Part shown: positions 24,043-34,070 of the stretch, in pieces | Numbering within the stretch: the first letter of the stretch is position 1 | How the letters are laid out: the number at the start of each line of letters is the position of its first letter | Assembly: GCF_947488985.1 (NCBI RefSeq) | Contig: NZ_CANLBV010000034.1 | Location: 1 to 40,557 of the forward strand | DNA length: 40,557 nt | Reading direction: 5' to 3' | DNA from: an uncultured Vibrio sp. | Lineage (GTDB): Bacteria; Pseudomonadota; Gammaproteobacteria; Enterobacterales; Vibrionaceae | The notes under the pieces: generated by a model | What the model saw: only the letters and a program-made list of their open reading frames with translations | Told to the model about the DNA's origin: nothing | Databases searched by the model: none | Made by a program: the position numbers and the translations under genes

Positions 24043-24125
24043 TAAGATTCATATTTATCTTTCAGCCGCAGTGGATAGACAAAGTTTAGTTTAAGAGAAA
24101 TTCTTAGCTTAAGGTTGTGTAAAGT

Positions 24126-25592
24126 TTGAAAAATAAACACTTAATGGTTCAAGGTACAACATCAGATGCTGGTAAAAGCGTTTTGGTGGCAGGTTTGTGC
24201 CGTGTTTTGGTCAGAAAAGGCGTTAAAGTTGCCCCTTTTAAGCCACAGAATATGGCATTAAACAGTGCGGTGACCAAAGACGGTGGTGAAATCGGTCGCG
24301 CTCAAGCGGTTCAGGCACAAGCGTGTAATATTGAGCCTTCCATTCACATGAACCCTGTACTACTAAAACCCAATTCCGACACGGGCGCACAAGTGATTCT
24401 GCAAGGCCGCGCGCTGAGCAACATGGAAGCGATGGGCTATCATGATTACAAGAAAGTCGCGATGGATACGGTGATTGACTCATTTGAGCGCCTTGGTGAA
24501 GAGTACGAGAGTGTGATGATCGAAGGGGCGGGAAGCCCGGCTGAAATCAATCTTCGTGAAAACGACATTGCGAATATGGGGTTTGCGGAAAAAGCCGATA
24601 TTCCAGTGATCATCGTCGCTGATATCGATCGTGGAGGGGTTTTTGCGCACTTGTATGGTACATTGGCCCTTTTGTCTGAATCGGAACAAGCGCGAGTAAA
24701 AGGTTTTGTGATCAACCGTTTTAGAGGTGACATTGCGCTTCTTCAATCTGGCCTCGATTGGCTAGAGGAGAAAACAGGCAAACCGGTAATTGGTGTCTTG
24801 CCATATCTACATGGCTTTAATCTAGAAGCTGAAGATGCGATCACCTCTGCTCAAGAATCTGACGGAGAAGCTAAGCTTAAGGTCGTGGTGCCCATTTTAA
24901 CTCGAATCAGCAACCATACCGACTTTGATGCGCTACGACTGAACCCTTCAATCGATTTACGTTATGTCGGTAAGGGCGAGCGCCTGAACAGCGCTGATCT
25001 CATTATTTTACCGGGGACTAAGTCGGTAAGAGCCGATTTAGACTATCTCAGACAACAAGGCTGGGACAAAGATATTCAGCGACACTTACGTTTAGGCGGC
25101 AAGGTTATGGGGATCTGTGGCGGTTACCAGATGCTAGGTAACCTCATCCATGATCCTGATGGTGTGGAAGGGAAGCCCGGTAGCAGTGAAGGATTAGGGC
25201 ATCTCGATACTGAAACCACCTTAACCCAGCAGAAAACCTTAACCAACGTGCGTGGCACCATCACGCTTTGTGGCAAAGCTGCGCCAGTTAAAGGGTATGA
25301 AATTCATGTAGGTAAAACAGATGTTAATGAAACGGTTCAACCGGTTCAGTTGAAATCCAATCGCCTTGATGGCGCAGTCAATCAAGATAACTCGATATTG
25401 GGCACCTACTTGCATGGCGTATTTGATAACAGTGATGCGTTGTCGCTTATTTGCGAATGGGCAGGCGCCAGTGACATTACCGTGATTGACCATGAACAAT
25501 TAAAAGAGTTGGGTATAAACCGGATCGCAGATGCCATTGAAGAATATTTAGATCTTGATTTACTCTGGCCGGAACTCACCGCTTTGGCCTGA
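24126..25592 (+). CDS. cobQ: Cobyric acid synthase
   Basis: The enzyme amidates adenosylcobyrinic acid a,c-diamide at positions b, d, e and g, using glutamine and ATP, in cobalamin synthesis. The 488-aa protein has the P-loop GTTSDAGKS (10-18), the blocks [10 protein letters not shown] and [13 protein letters not shown], then a C-terminal type I glutamine amidotransferase domain. In that domain the nucleophile is Cys331 in [11 protein letters not shown], and His430 lies in TYLHGVFDN, with GYEIH at 390-394. The start is probably TTG 24126, 11 nt after AAGG; an upstream in-frame stop at 24119 limits it, and ATG 24144 would cut residues before the P-loop. No other cob gene and no cobalamin riboswitch is seen in the leader, so it is probably for corrinoid salvage. 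It lies upstream of modABC. Confidence 0.95.
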   Translation: MKNKHLMVQGTTSDAGKSVLVAGLCRVLVRKGVKVAPFKPQNMALNSAVTKDGGEIGRAQAVQAQACNIEPSIHMNPVLLKPNSDTGAQVILQGRALSNMEAMGYHDYKKVAMDTVIDSFERLGEEYESVMIEGAGSPAEINLRENDIANMGFAEKADIPVIIVADIDRGGVFAHLYGTLALLSESEQARVKGFVINRFRGDIALLQSGLDWLEEKTGKPVIGVLPYLHGFNLEAEDAITSAQESDGEAKLKVVVPILTRISNHTDFDALRLNPSIDLRYVGKGERLNSADLIILPGTKSVRADLDYLRQQGWDKDIQRHLRLGGKVMGICGGYQMLGNLIHDPDGVEGKPGSSEGLGHLDTETTLTQQKTLTNVRGTITLCGKAAPVKGYEIHVGKTDVNETVQPVQLKSNRLDGAVNQDNSILGTYLHGVFDNSDALSLICEWAGASDITVIDHEQLKELGINRIADAIEEYLDLDLLWPELTALA

Positions 25593-25642
25593 ATTTAACG
25601 GGTCATTCAAGAACTGAAATGCATCATAAATCAGTGGGAACA

Positions 25643-26401
25643 ATGAAAAAGCTAACTATTCTTTTAATTATCGCCTTAAGTACGGCGTTGACTTCTAGTC
25701 ACCTTTTTGCCGCAGAAAAGCTACGAGTTTATGCGGCATCGTCTATGACTAATGCGGTTAATCTATTAGTTGACGAGTTTGAGAAACAACATTCAGTTGA
25801 TGTTATTCCGGTGTATGCCAGTACGTCTTCACTAGTACGGCAGATAGAAAGGGGAGCATCGGCTGATATCTTTATCTCAGCAAATGAAAAGTGGATGGCT
25901 CATCTCGTCGACCAAAAAGTTGTATCTAGTGACAATGTCACTAATTTATGCGAAAACGAATTGGTGTTGATTTCGCCGAAGGAGACGTCGATATCATTGG
26001 AGCTGTCACAAGGCGAACAATGGGCAAAACTACTGACCAATGAAAGGCTTGCTGTCGGTAATACGATGTCGGTTCCCGCCGGTATCTACGCAAAAGAAGC
26101 GTTACAAGCCCTAGGGGTATGGGACAACGTAAAGAATCGATTAGCGCCAAGTAACAATGTTCGTGTCGCATTGGCCTTGGTCGAACGCAGTGAAGCAAAA
26201 CTTGGTATTGTCTACAAAACCGATGCGCTATTATCAAAAGAAGTGAATGTGGTATCGATATTTCCTTCAGAGCTACACACTCCAATACGTTACCCTGTCG
26301 CAAAAATGAGCGATAAATCGGTCGCAAACGATTTCTATCGTTTTCTCGATAGCGAAAATGCGAAGGACATCTTAAACAGTTTTGGTTTTGAAGTGCGTTA
26401 A
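25643..26401 (+). CDS. modA: Molybdate ABC transporter, periplasmic binding protein
   Basis: ModA binds molybdate (and tungstate) in the periplasm and delivers it to ModBC. From ATG 25643 it has 252 aa with a signal peptide, MKKLTILLIIALSTALTSSHLFA, cleaved before AEKL. I prefer this start over ATG 25619 because GGGA lies just upstream and the signal peptide then begins at the N-terminus. Family blocks are clear: LRVYAASSMTNAVN (oxyanion-binding Ser residues), YASTSSLVRQIERGASADIFISAN, and GIVYKTDALLS near the C-terminus. It is followed directly by modB, whose ATG adjoins its stop. No ModE box was recognised upstream. Confidence 0.95.
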   Translation: MKKLTILLIIALSTALTSSHLFAAEKLRVYAASSMTNAVNLLVDEFEKQHSVDVIPVYASTSSLVRQIERGASADIFISANEKWMAHLVDQKVVSSDNVTNLCENELVLISPKETSISLELSQGEQWAKLLTNERLAVGNTMSVPAGIYAKEALQALGVWDNVKNRLAPSNNVRVALALVERSEAKLGIVYKTDALLSKEVNVVSIFPSELHTPIRYPVAKMSDKSVANDFYRFLDSENAKDILNSFGFEVR

Positions 26402-27100
26402 ATGATGTATTTATCGGAATATGAATACCAAGCGCTGATGTTGAGCGTGAAAGTGGCTGGTTTTGCCATCTTGTGGCTGATTCCTATCGGCATTGGCTTA
26501 GCGTGGCTGCTCGCTAAAAAACACTTTGTTGGAAAGAGTATTATAGAGAGTGTGGTGCATCTGCCTTTGGTACTCCCACCTGTGGTCATCGGTTATTTGT
26601 TGCTGGTGATGATGGGTAGACAAGGCATCATTGGAGCATGGCTTAATGATGTGTTTGGTATTGTATTCAGCTTTAGTTGGAAGGGCGCGGCGCTTGCCTG
26701 TGTGGTCGTTTCTTTACCTCTAATGGTCCGTTCTATCAGGCTAAGTCTAGAGACCGTCGACAGCAAGCTTGAAGAGGCGGCTGCCACATTGGGCGCTTCG
26801 CCAATGAGAGTTTTTTTCACCATTACACTGCCTTTAATGATCCCAGGGATCATTACCGGCACCATGCTCTCTTTCGCGAGAAGCCTGGGAGAATTTGGCG
26901 CGACAATCAGCTTTGTTTCCAATATTCCCGGTGAAACTCAAACCATCCCATTAGCCATGTATACCTTTATTGAAACCCCTGGCGCAGAGATGGAAGCGGC
27001 GCGTTTGTGTGTCATTTCTATAGTGATTGCCCTTGGTTCATTAATGCTATCTGAATGGCTTAATAGAAAGTCGGCACAGCGCTTAGGGGGGAATGCATGA
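26402..27100 (+). CDS. modB: Molybdate ABC transporter, permease
   Basis: ModB forms the inner membrane channel. The 232-aa protein has five to six hydrophobic segments and the ABC permease coupling loop [22 protein letters not shown] at about residues 122-143, which carries the EAA motif. The block [25 protein letters not shown] is strongly conserved among ModB and CysT-type permeases. It starts directly after the modA stop and ends with a 4-nt overlap into modC, so modABC is one operon. Length agrees with E. coli ModB (229 aa). Confidence 0.95.
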   Translation: MMYLSEYEYQALMLSVKVAGFAILWLIPIGIGLAWLLAKKHFVGKSIIESVVHLPLVLPPVVIGYLLLVMMGRQGIIGAWLNDVFGIVFSFSWKGAALACVVVSLPLMVRSIRLSLETVDSKLEEAAATLGASPMRVFFTITLPLMIPGIITGTMLSFARSLGEFGATISFVSNIPGETQTIPLAMYTFIETPGAEMEAARLCVISIVIALGSLMLSEWLNRKSAQRLGGNA

Positions 27101-28203
27101 GTGCTTTAATCCTTCAGTACCAGCAACAGCTTGGCGAGATCTTCTTTGATATTGATTTAACATTGCCGAGTCATGGCATCACGGCGATTTTTGGCCGCTC
27201 TGGAGCAGGGAAAACGTCACTTATTAATGCAATTAGTGGTCTTAAGCAGCCCGATAAAGGAGTGATCAGCGTATCTGGAACCACTTTGTTTGACAGTGAG
27301 AATGGCATTGACCTACCGACTTATAAACGCAATGTCGGGTATGTATTCCAAGAGTCGCGGCTGTTCCCGCACATGAAGGTCTCAGGCAATCTTAAATATG
27401 GCATGAAAGGAGTTGATAAGGCTCATTTTGAGCAAATAGTCTCGCTGTTGTCTTTGGGAGCACTGCTTGACCGTTATCCTGCTCGTTTGTCTGGCGGTGA
27501 GAAACAACGAGTTGCGATAGGCCGTGCGCTATTGTCTAAACCGAGTATTTTGTTAATGGATGAACCGTTAGCGTCTCTAGACATACCACGCAAGCGTGAG
27601 GTCATGCCGTTTTTGGAAAGCCTATCGGAAAAGGTTCAAATCCCGATCATCTATGTCACCCATAGCCTCAATGAGATTTTACGCTTGGCGAACCACTTAG
27701 TGATTATTGATCAGGGGAAGGTGCTGTCATCGGGTGTCACAGAACAAGTGTGGGCATCAAGGGCGATGCAACCATGGCAATCGTTCTCTGAACAAAGCTC
27801 ACTGTTTGAAGCAACACTTACTGAGCATAATAATGATTACGCGCTGTCTCGTCTGACGTTAGGGAAATCGACGTCACTTTGGGTTCAGAAGGTGTCGAGT
27901 GACATTGGTGCAAAGGTAAGGCTGCAAGTGAGGGCAAATGATGTCTCTATTACACTAGAGCAGCCGCAAGCCACTTCAATACGTAATATCCTACCTGTGA
28001 CGATTAAAAGCATAGAGAAGCATCAACAAGGCACAAATAAGCAGAGTGTCGCGGTTGAGTTAGAGCTTGAGTCGCAATGCAGCCTCTGGGCAACCATCAC
28101 TTTGTGGGCATTGGATGAGTTAGCCTTAGAAGTAGGACAGCAAGTTTATGCGCAGATCAAAGGAGTAAGTGTCGCCCAGAGAGATATTGCGGTGACGCAT
28201 TAG
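27097..28203 (+). CDS. modC: Molybdate ABC transporter, ATPase
   Basis: ModC powers molybdate import. In 368 aa the ATPase has Walker A GRSGAGKT (33-40), the Q-loop in [14 protein letters not shown], the signature [16 protein letters not shown] (131-146), Walker [13 protein letters not shown] with Glu156, and the switch His in YVTHSL. The C-terminal region from about residue 290 is a TOBE/MOP domain, with [12 protein letters not shown] and [14 protein letters not shown], which binds oxyanion. The overlap with modB is 4 nt (ATGA). No convincing terminator follows on the plus strand, as the hairpin at 28267 points the other way. Confidence 0.95.
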   Translation: MSALILQYQQQLGEIFFDIDLTLPSHGITAIFGRSGAGKTSLINAISGLKQPDKGVISVSGTTLFDSENGIDLPTYKRNVGYVFQESRLFPHMKVSGNLKYGMKGVDKAHFEQIVSLLSLGALLDRYPARLSGGEKQRVAIGRALLSKPSILLMDEPLASLDIPRKREVMPFLESLSEKVQIPIIYVTHSLNEILRLANHLVIIDQGKVLSSGVTEQVWASRAMQPWQSFSEQSSLFEATLTEHNNDYALSRLTLGKSTSLWVQKVSSDIGAKVRLQVRANDVSITLEQPQATSIRNILPVTIKSIEKHQQGTNKQSVAVELELESQCSLWATITLWALDELALEVGQQVYAQIKGVSVAQRDIAVTH

Positions 28204-28266
28204 GTGAATAGGCTCAGGTCTGAATTAGTACAACTGTACTGTTAAGCTATGAATAGCTGTGGGCAC

Positions 28267-28300
28267 AAAAAAGCCGCTTGTGTAAAACAACCTGCGGCTT
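28267..28300 (-). terminator. Rho-independent terminator of the DUF3069-type gene
   Basis: On the minus strand the stem AAGCCGC/GCGGCTT (28271-28277, 28294-28300), with an inner TTGT/ACAA pairing, is followed by TTTTTT. It is about 110 bp past the gene's stop codon. Confidence 0.75.
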
Positions 28301-28366
28301 AATCATAGGTATTACTGTTGGCGATCAGTTTAAAGTCGCACATCGAAATAACGAGTGTATCTAACC

Positions 28367-28399
28367 TTATACCAATCGTAGTCAATCTGTGATTGGTAT
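28367..28399. repeat. Inverted repeat with TTATACCAATC core
   Basis: ATACCAATC (28369-28377) and GATTGGTAT (28391-28399) form a perfect 9-bp inverted repeat with a 13-nt loop. The 11-mer TTATACCAATC also occurs at 40481-40491. Similar words are frequent between genes of vibrios in my experience, so this looks like an interspersed palindromic unit that may also serve as a transcript end. Confidence 0.6.
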
Positions 28400-28413
28400 T
28401 AGACGACAGTAAC

Positions 28414-28851
28414 TTACTTAGTAAAGACTTCTTTAAAATCACGCTTCAAGATCGCATCACGACGAGCTTTCTTGATCTGCTTAACCATGTCTTTCACACA
28501 GTTGTGTAGTACTTGGTCTAGCAGTTGAGCACGGTACTCTTCTTTTTCTTCGTCAGTCATGTCTTCTGGAAGTTTAAGAGTAGGGAACTCTTCCATCACG
28601 TTAATACCAGCGAAAGCTTGGCTCACTGAGATAAGAGCGTGGAACTGTTCGAAGTTGTCCAAAACATTTTGTGCGCTTGCTGGCAGGCTATCCCAAGCTT
28701 CGCGTACTGCTTCTTCAGACACTTCATGAATAGAAGTCACCATAAAGTGCATCTCTTTTGGCACTTCATCGAATTCGATAACTTGACGAAGCTCTGGCGA
28801 GATTGTAGTTAAATCGATTTCTTGTTGTTCGTTGTGTGTAGTGTCCGACAT
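28414..28851 (-). CDS. Uncharacterised protein, DUF3069 type
   Basis: The 145-aa soluble protein is rich in acid and helix-forming residues, without signal, membrane or catalytic motifs. Blocks such as EFDEVPKEMHFMVTSIHEVSEEAVREAW and LPASAQNVLDNFEQFHALISVSQ resemble the gammaproteobacterial DUF3069 family; this is from memory, so moderate. The C-terminus is basic (KQIKKARRDAILKRDFK). ATG 28851 is the only good start. It is monocistronic, with its own terminator at 28267-28300. No function is known. Confidence 0.7.
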   Translation of the reverse strand: MSDTTHNEQQEIDLTTISPELRQVIEFDEVPKEMHFMVTSIHEVSEEAVREAWDSLPASAQNVLDNFEQFHALISVSQAFAGINVMEEFPTLKLPEDMTDEEKEEYRAQLLDQVLHNCVKDMVKQIKKARRDAILKRDFKEVFTK

Positions 28852-28982
28852 AGTATTTCTCTTTAAAAAGAAACAATGCTAAAAAGATCTGTACAAAAGT
28901 CAATATAATATGGAAATTAGGGCATGATTTAAGCCTTAAATTGAGCTACTTTGAATATTCGATACGATATAAAGGTGATGTG

Positions 28983-29951
28983 ATGATAGAAAAGGGATCT
29001 TCGATGCGCATATTACTGGTTGATGACGTTCAACTAGACAGGATTCAACTTGCTATTCGACTCAAGCAGCTAGGGCATATTGTTGAAGCTGTAGGTAGCG
29101 GGAAAGAGGCCCTGAGTGTCTATTCTGGCTTCGAACCAGAACTGGTGTTGCTCGATATCAGTATGCCCGACATGGACGGTTTTGAGGTGGCGAACGAAGT
29201 TCGTTCTCAATTCCCTGAATGGATACCTATCATTTTTCTGAGTGGTCATGAAGAGCCAGAAATGATCGCAAAAGCGATTGAGGCTGGTGGCGATGATTAC
29301 CTCATTAAACCTGTCGACAAAGTCGTTCTCAACTCTAAACTTATTGCAATGCAACGTATTGCGCATATGAGGCGAGAGCTCAAACAAAGTACGGCAAAGC
29401 TAGAAGAGTTCAATATCCTGCTTCAGCAACAAGCGAACGAGGATGGACTGACCAAGCTGTACAACCGTCGATATATGGACAGTAAACTTGAAGAGATGAT
29501 TGCGTGGCACGGGCGGCATAACTTACCGATGACGGCTATACTGTTAGATGTCGACTATTTTAAACCTTATAATGATAATTACGGGCACATTCAAGGTGAT
29601 GATTGTTTGAGAGGTCTTGCTAGTACGCTTAAGAACCTATTCATACGTGCCGGTGAATATGTCGGTCGCTATGGTGGTGAAGAATTTATTGTGATCCTAA
29701 GTGATACAAACAGAGAAACCGCTAAGTCACATGCAATCCGTGTTAAAGATTCGCTGTTTGAAATGAACTACCCACATAACTATTCTCAAGTATCGGATAG
29801 AGTGACCGTGTCACAAGGTGTGCTCACTTTTGTTCCTAAAGGCGATGAGTCCCTAGACTCTATTTATGAAAAGGTAGACCAAGCTCTCTATCAAGCGAAA
29901 CAAAGTGGCCGGAACACCTATATACAGCGTGATATTAGAGGGATTGTGTAG
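28983..29951 (+). CDS. Response regulator with GGDEF output (diguanylate cyclase)
   Basis: A phosphorylation-controlled enzyme predicted to make cyclic-di-GMP. From ATG 28983 (322 aa) the receiver spans about residues 8-125, with Asp14/Asp15 as the acidic pair, phosphoacceptor Asp58 in VLLDISMPDMDG and Lys109 in YLIKP. A helical linker leads to the GGDEF domain (about 150-315) with active loop GGEEF (231-235). The inhibitory site position reads RAGE (222-225), not RxxD, so product inhibition may be weak. I chose 28983 because AGGTGAT lies just upstream; ATG 29004 is also possible. No cognate histidine kinase gene is adjacent. Confidence 0.9.
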   Translation: MIEKGSSMRILLVDDVQLDRIQLAIRLKQLGHIVEAVGSGKEALSVYSGFEPELVLLDISMPDMDGFEVANEVRSQFPEWIPIIFLSGHEEPEMIAKAIEAGGDDYLIKPVDKVVLNSKLIAMQRIAHMRRELKQSTAKLEEFNILLQQQANEDGLTKLYNRRYMDSKLEEMIAWHGRHNLPMTAILLDVDYFKPYNDNYGHIQGDDCLRGLASTLKNLFIRAGEYVGRYGGEEFIVILSDTNRETAKSHAIRVKDSLFEMNYPHNYSQVSDRVTVSQGVLTFVPKGDESLDSIYEKVDQALYQAKQSGRNTYIQRDIRGIV

Positions 29952-30018
29952 TGGCTTAATACAGCTAAAAAGCCATACATACAGCAGGTAAACCGGTCAG
30001 GGAGTCCCAAATATTGGG

Positions 30019-31260
30019 TTAACTGTGTGAACTGAGCCGGTTTCGGCCCGCTTTTTTTGCTTTGTATAGTGCGTTATCTGCAAGCTTTAATACCTCTTCT
30101 GGTTGCCTAGTAGACAAACTATCTGAAAGACCAATACTGACGGTAACATTGACCACTTTGGTCGGTTCTTCACTTTTTCCACGATGTTTTATACCGACTT
30201 TACGATCATCTGGCCGATTTTGAGTATTACGTATCGTCATATCTTTGTTCTGGATATCGGTGATCAAGGCTTGCAAATGGGGTTTAACTTGTTCAGAGTG
30301 CTTACCTTTAAAGATGATTGTAAACTCTTCCCCACCATAGCGATACGCTCTTGCCCCGCCAGACGTTTCTTTTAACATACCTGCCACCAACTTTAATACA
30401 TCATCACCAATATCATGCCCATAGGTGTCGTTGAATTTTTTAAAATGGTCAATATCGATCATAGCCATCGAATATTTGCGACCCAAGTGTTTCATATCGA
30501 CTTCTAAGGCGTGCCTTCCCGGGATATTGGTCAGTCGGTCATTGAAGGCCATCTCATGGCTAGCAGACATTAAATACACGATGAGCAAGATTCCCGATAA
30601 TGAAAACATCGTACTAGAGATGTATTGGACATCAAAGAATATGAACGTACTCGATGAGAGTAAGATAGCACTGTAAACCACCACATCGATGGATCGGTTA
30701 TACACCAGAACTAAAATGGCAGTCAGCCCCAATAGGCACAGGCTATACAGTACCAATACGAAAGGAAGCTTAGAGAAGTCTCTTACGGTAAATAATAGGC
30801 CTTCACTCCATGATTCAAAACCTCCGGCATGAAAGTGAGAGACAATCAATTTTGCCCAAACCATGAAGAGTATGACGATGACGGTAAATAGAAACATCGC
30901 TTTTGAGTTCACGCCGGTGTCAGGAAAGGCGTACACCAATAAGCAACTAACAGGCACTAAGGCAGCAAGTAACGACAACTCCAGTAGTGTGGTTCCAGTA
31001 TTTAAGGGGGTTTGTAGCCGGCCTTGGATAATCAGGTACGCGATAAGCATTGTTAACGAGATCATTGCCATGCGCCCTTGTTTGAATATATGGCATAGCA
31101 CAACGGACACGCTCAATAAGATATATGGCAGGTTACTAGCAAACCCTAAGTTTGAGTCTGTCACGAGAATGACACTGTCCATACCTATGAGTAAAATTGC
31201 CAGCAAAAATAGAGGAAAGCAAAATCGAAACATACTCGACGTTACAAAAGAAGAGGCCAT
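30019..31260 (-). CDS. Polytopic membrane GGDEF protein (diguanylate cyclase)
   Basis: Predicted inner membrane diguanylate cyclase. In 413 aa the first 230 residues carry about seven to eight hydrophobic segments, similar to a seven-helix sensory module but without a recognised signature. The GGDEF domain follows (about 235-410): DIDHFKKFNDTYGHDIGDD, then active loop GGEEF at 309-313. No RxxD precedes it (the spot reads SGGA, 300-303), so the inhibitory site is absent. A 40-residue basic insertion (RNTQNRPDDRKVGIKHRGKS) interrupts the later part of the domain. Start ATG 31260 or 31233. It converges with the receiver-GGDEF gene on its left. Confidence 0.88.
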   Translation of the reverse strand: MASSFVTSSMFRFCFPLFLLAILLIGMDSVILVTDSNLGFASNLPYILLSVSVVLCHIFKQGRMAMISLTMLIAYLIIQGRLQTPLNTGTTLLELSLLAALVPVSCLLVYAFPDTGVNSKAMFLFTVIVILFMVWAKLIVSHFHAGGFESWSEGLLFTVRDFSKLPFVLVLYSLCLLGLTAILVLVYNRSIDVVVYSAILLSSSTFIFFDVQYISSTMFSLSGILLIVYLMSASHEMAFNDRLTNIPGRHALEVDMKHLGRKYSMAMIDIDHFKKFNDTYGHDIGDDVLKLVAGMLKETSGGARAYRYGGEEFTIIFKGKHSEQVKPHLQALITDIQNKDMTIRNTQNRPDDRKVGIKHRGKSEEPTKVVNVTVSIGLSDSLSTRQPEEVLKLADNALYKAKKAGRNRLSSHS

Positions 31261-31527
31261 TGGATACGGTAAACCTAACTATATTGATGATCTTGTAATT
31301 TAATTTCACATTTAGAATACGATTAAATAAGAGAATGCCAAGCTTTTTGCGTAAATTGGTGCAAAAACATAGCTATAGGTCGGTAAGTGTGCAATTGTTT
31401 TTATATTATTTTAGTTGATCTTAACCTCAGAACGAACTACAAGTATATAAAATGGATTGATTAGTTGTTATAGATGCTAACAATGTTTATGCCGCTAATC
31501 GGTGAAAACTGCAAATGGAGATGTAGT

Positions 31528-31896
31528 ATGCAAATTAGTGTCGATGTACATAACTATATGGAAACTTTGGTAGGGAATGTTTTAGCTACCGAGGAATATG
31601 TGTCGAGTTATACCAATGAACAGTTGGCCGATCTCGCGTGTTTGGCTTTAGGACAGCTTAAGCCTATCTACATCCGCTTTGATGTCGATTTTCTTTCGGC
31701 ACTACCAGAAGACAAACTGGTACTTTATAAAAGAAATAGTGAAGTCGCCGTTAAAAATGCAGAAACCATGATCATTGATGACAGAAGACGCAAACGACAT
31801 GACAATGTGCCTGTCATCTTTAGTCAACATAACTTTGATGATGATGTTGAACTGGAATGGTATGAAAAGCCATTGTTGGACCGTAAACAGTCATGA
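31528..31896 (+). CDS. ComFB-family small protein, possible cyclic dinucleotide receptor
   Basis: From ATG 31528 the protein has 122 residues (MQISVDVHNYMETLVGNVLA...). The frame starts 18 codons earlier, but GGAG at about 31514 supports this ATG. The pattern of an N-terminal HNYMETLV helix, then YTNEQLADLACLALGQLKPIYIRFDVDF, fits the ComFB family, where a D-x-x-C-x-A-L-x-x-L-P-P-x-Y motif is typical; here it is DLACLALGQLKPIYI. ComFB proteins were recently reported to bind c-di-AMP or c-di-GMP. Two GGDEF genes lie just upstream, supporting a cyclic-di-GMP effector role, but this is inference. It is followed 38 bp later by the HlyU-family gene. Confidence 0.7.
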   Translation: MQISVDVHNYMETLVGNVLATEEYVSSYTNEQLADLACLALGQLKPIYIRFDVDFLSALPEDKLVLYKRNSEVAVKNAETMIIDDRRRKRHDNVPVIFSQHNFDDDVELEWYEKPLLDRKQS

Positions 31897-31934
31897 TAGT
31901 TTAGTGTCAGTACGGTCATTTAAGGAGTAAAAAC

Positions 31935-32216
31935 GTGGGATTCTTTTCTAGATTATTTGGTGGTAAAGAAAAATCCGAACAAAAAGTAGAGATTGAACTA
32001 GTCGAATATAAAGGTTTCAATATCTATCAAGATGCCATTGCAGAGTCTGGTCAGTACCGTGTTGCTGGGCGAATCGAGAAAGAAATTGGCGATGAATTAA
32101 AAACGCATCGCTTTATTCGTTCAGATGTTGTTTCAAACAAAGAAGATGCCAATGAATTGATGCTCAAGAAGTCGCAGATGTTTATCGATCAAATGGGCGA
32201 CAATATATTTAGTTAG
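31935..32216 (+). CDS. HlyU-family protein
   Basis: A 93-aa protein that begins at GTG 31935, with AAGGAG seven bases upstream. MGFFSRLFGGKEK is an amphipathic start often seen in this family; then VEYKGFNIYQDAIAESGQYRVAGRIEKE and HRFIRSDVVSNKEDANELMLKK match the HlyU Pfam family. It is not related to the ArsR-type HlyU activator of V. cholerae hemolysin, despite the shared name, and a regulatory role is not proved for it. It follows the ComFB gene closely, and a strong terminator lies 38 bp past its stop, so the two form a likely operon. Confidence 0.8.
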   Translation: MGFFSRLFGGKEKSEQKVEIELVEYKGFNIYQDAIAESGQYRVAGRIEKEIGDELKTHRFIRSDVVSNKEDANELMLKKSQMFIDQMGDNIFS

Positions 32217-32253
32217 TCAATTAGAGTTAGAATTGATATTGGTCATAATTTGG

Positions 32254-32286
32254 AGAGCTTTCAGTGTATATGCTGAAAGCTCTTTT
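32254..32286 (+). terminator. Rho-independent terminator after the HlyU-family gene
   Basis: An 11-bp perfect stem AGAGCTTTCAG/CTGAAAGCTCT (32254-32264, 32273-32283) with an 8-nt loop is followed by T residues. It ends the ComFB-HlyU pair. Confidence 0.9.
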
Positions 32287-32515
32287 TGGTTTTAGGGATG
32301 AAGAGCAGCTAGAGAGTTGTTATCTAAAGGATTATTGGCATGTGGTTTGACCTCTATATTCGAGCGATCCATGATTTATTTAGGCTGAGTGCTTAAATTC
32401 CGTCCAATTTGTTATAAGTAATAACTTTTGCTGTTCTTTGAATAAAACGCTTGAAGTATTAGTTGTCGTTAGATACAAACGAATAAGTCATTGTGCCAAT
32501 AGTCAAGGAATAGCT

Positions 32516-34060
32516 ATGCAAATTGGTGTACCAAGAGAAACACTCGCAGGCGAAACGCGAGTCGCTGCTTCACCGAAATCGGTAGAACAGCTTCTAAAAT
32601 TAGGATTTGAAGTTTGTGTTGAATCACAAGCAGGTGCGTTAGCAAGTTTTGAAGATGCCGCTTATGAACAAGCCGGAGCAAAAGTTGTCACCGCAGATGA
32701 AGCTTGGAAATCCGATATTATCTTTAAAGTTAACGCTCCAATCGTTGATGATACTAAGAATGAAATCGACCTACTTAAAGATGGCGCGACATTGGTCAGC
32801 TTTATTTGGCCAGCTCAAAATCCAGAGTTAATGGAGCAGTTGTCAAGTCGTAACATTAACGTGATGGCGATGGATTCAGTGCCTCGTATCTCAAGAGCTC
32901 AGGCGTTAGATGCGTTGAGCTCTATGGCTAACATCGCCGGCTACCGTGCGGTTGTGGAAGCGGCGCATGAGTTTGGTCGATTCTTCACGGGTCAAATTAC
33001 GGCAGCGGGTAAAGTTCCACCTGCGAAAGTACTGGTTGCTGGTGCTGGTGTTGCTGGCCTTGCAGCGATTGGCGCGGCGGGTAGTTTGGGTGCTATTGTT
33101 CGTTCGTTCGATGTTCGTCCTGAAGTCAAAGAGCAAGTCGAGTCAATGGGCGCTGAATTCTTGGAAGTTGATTTCAAGGAAGATACCAGCGCAGGTGATG
33201 GCTATGCAAAAGAAATGTCTGATGCTTTCAATAAAAAAGCAGAAGAGCTTTATGCGGATCAAGCGAAAGACGTCGATATCATCATAACAACGGCACTTAT
33301 TCCTGGGCGTCCAGCACCTAAGTTGATCACCAAAGAGATGGTAGACAGCATGAGTGCGGGCAGTGTGATTGTCGATCTTGCGGCTGCCAATGGCGGTAAC
33401 TGTGAATACACGGTTGCGGATCAAGTCATCACAACTGCCAATGGTGTGAAGGTTGTAGGGTACACCGATATGGTTGGCCGCTTGCCGACTCAATCTTCTC
33501 AGTTATACGCGACAAACCTTGTTAACTTGCTGAAACTGCTTTGCAAAGAGAAAGATGGCAACATCAATATCGATTTTGAAGATGTTGTTCTGCGTGGTGT
33601 TACTGTAGTTAAAGAGGGTGAGATTACTTGGCCAGCGCCACCTATTCAAGTCTCAGCTCAACCACAACAACAAGCGAAAGCAGAAAAACCAGAACCAAAA
33701 GTTGAAGAGCCTGTGTCGCCGATTAAGAAAGTGGCGGGTATGGCGGTTGCTGTTGGTGCATTCGCTTGGATAGCTTCGGTGGCTCCTGCTGCGTTCTTAT
33801 CTCACTTTACCGTTTTTGTTCTCGCCTGTGTGGTGGGTTATTACGTAGTTTGGAATGTAAGCCATTCTCTGCATACGCCTTTGATGTCCGTGACTAACGC
33901 GATCTCAGGGATCATTGTGGTCGGTGCACTGTTACAGATAGGACAAGGAAGTGGCGTTGTCACGTTCTTATCATTTATTGCCGTATTAATTGCAAGTATC
34001 AATATCTTTGGTGGCTTTACCGTGACCAAACGTATGCTTGAAATGTTCCGTAAAGACTGA
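32516..34060 (+). CDS. pntA: NAD(P) transhydrogenase, alpha subunit
   Basis: PntA carries the NAD(H)-binding domain I and part of the proton channel of the membrane transhydrogenase, which makes NADPH from NADH and NADP using proton motive force. From ATG 32516, with AAGGAA 7 nt upstream, it has 514 aa (E. coli 510). Features: [17 protein letters not shown] at the start, the dinucleotide fold [18 protein letters not shown] with FDVRPEV, the mobile loop region [15 protein letters not shown], a proline/glutamine-rich linker (about 398-430), and four membrane helices at the C-terminus. The frame extends 26 codons upstream but without homology. pntB follows after 10 bp. Confidence 0.97.
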   Translation: MQIGVPRETLAGETRVAASPKSVEQLLKLGFEVCVESQAGALASFEDAAYEQAGAKVVTADEAWKSDIIFKVNAPIVDDTKNEIDLLKDGATLVSFIWPAQNPELMEQLSSRNINVMAMDSVPRISRAQALDALSSMANIAGYRAVVEAAHEFGRFFTGQITAAGKVPPAKVLVAGAGVAGLAAIGAAGSLGAIVRSFDVRPEVKEQVESMGAEFLEVDFKEDTSAGDGYAKEMSDAFNKKAEELYADQAKDVDIIITTALIPGRPAPKLITKEMVDSMSAGSVIVDLAAANGGNCEYTVADQVITTANGVKVVGYTDMVGRLPTQSSQLYATNLVNLLKLLCKEKDGNINIDFEDVVLRGVTVVKEGEITWPAPPIQVSAQPQQQAKAEKPEPKVEEPVSPIKKVAGMAVAVGAFAWIASVAPAAFLSHFTVFVLACVVGYYVVWNVSHSLHTPLMSVTNAISGIIVVGALLQIGQGSGVVTFLSFIAVLIASINIFGGFTVTKRMLEMFRKD

Positions 34061-34070
34061 GGAGTAGCAG

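Noticed and set aside
24043..24125. Cobalamin riboswitch upstream of cobQ
   Set aside because: The leader after the MITE is only about 80 bp, too short for the riboswitch, and no B12-box-like sequence was seen.
31935..32216. Hemolysin activator HlyU
   Set aside because: The V. cholerae virulence activator HlyU is an ArsR-type winged-helix protein. This 93-aa protein belongs to a different Pfam family with the same name and has no HTH.
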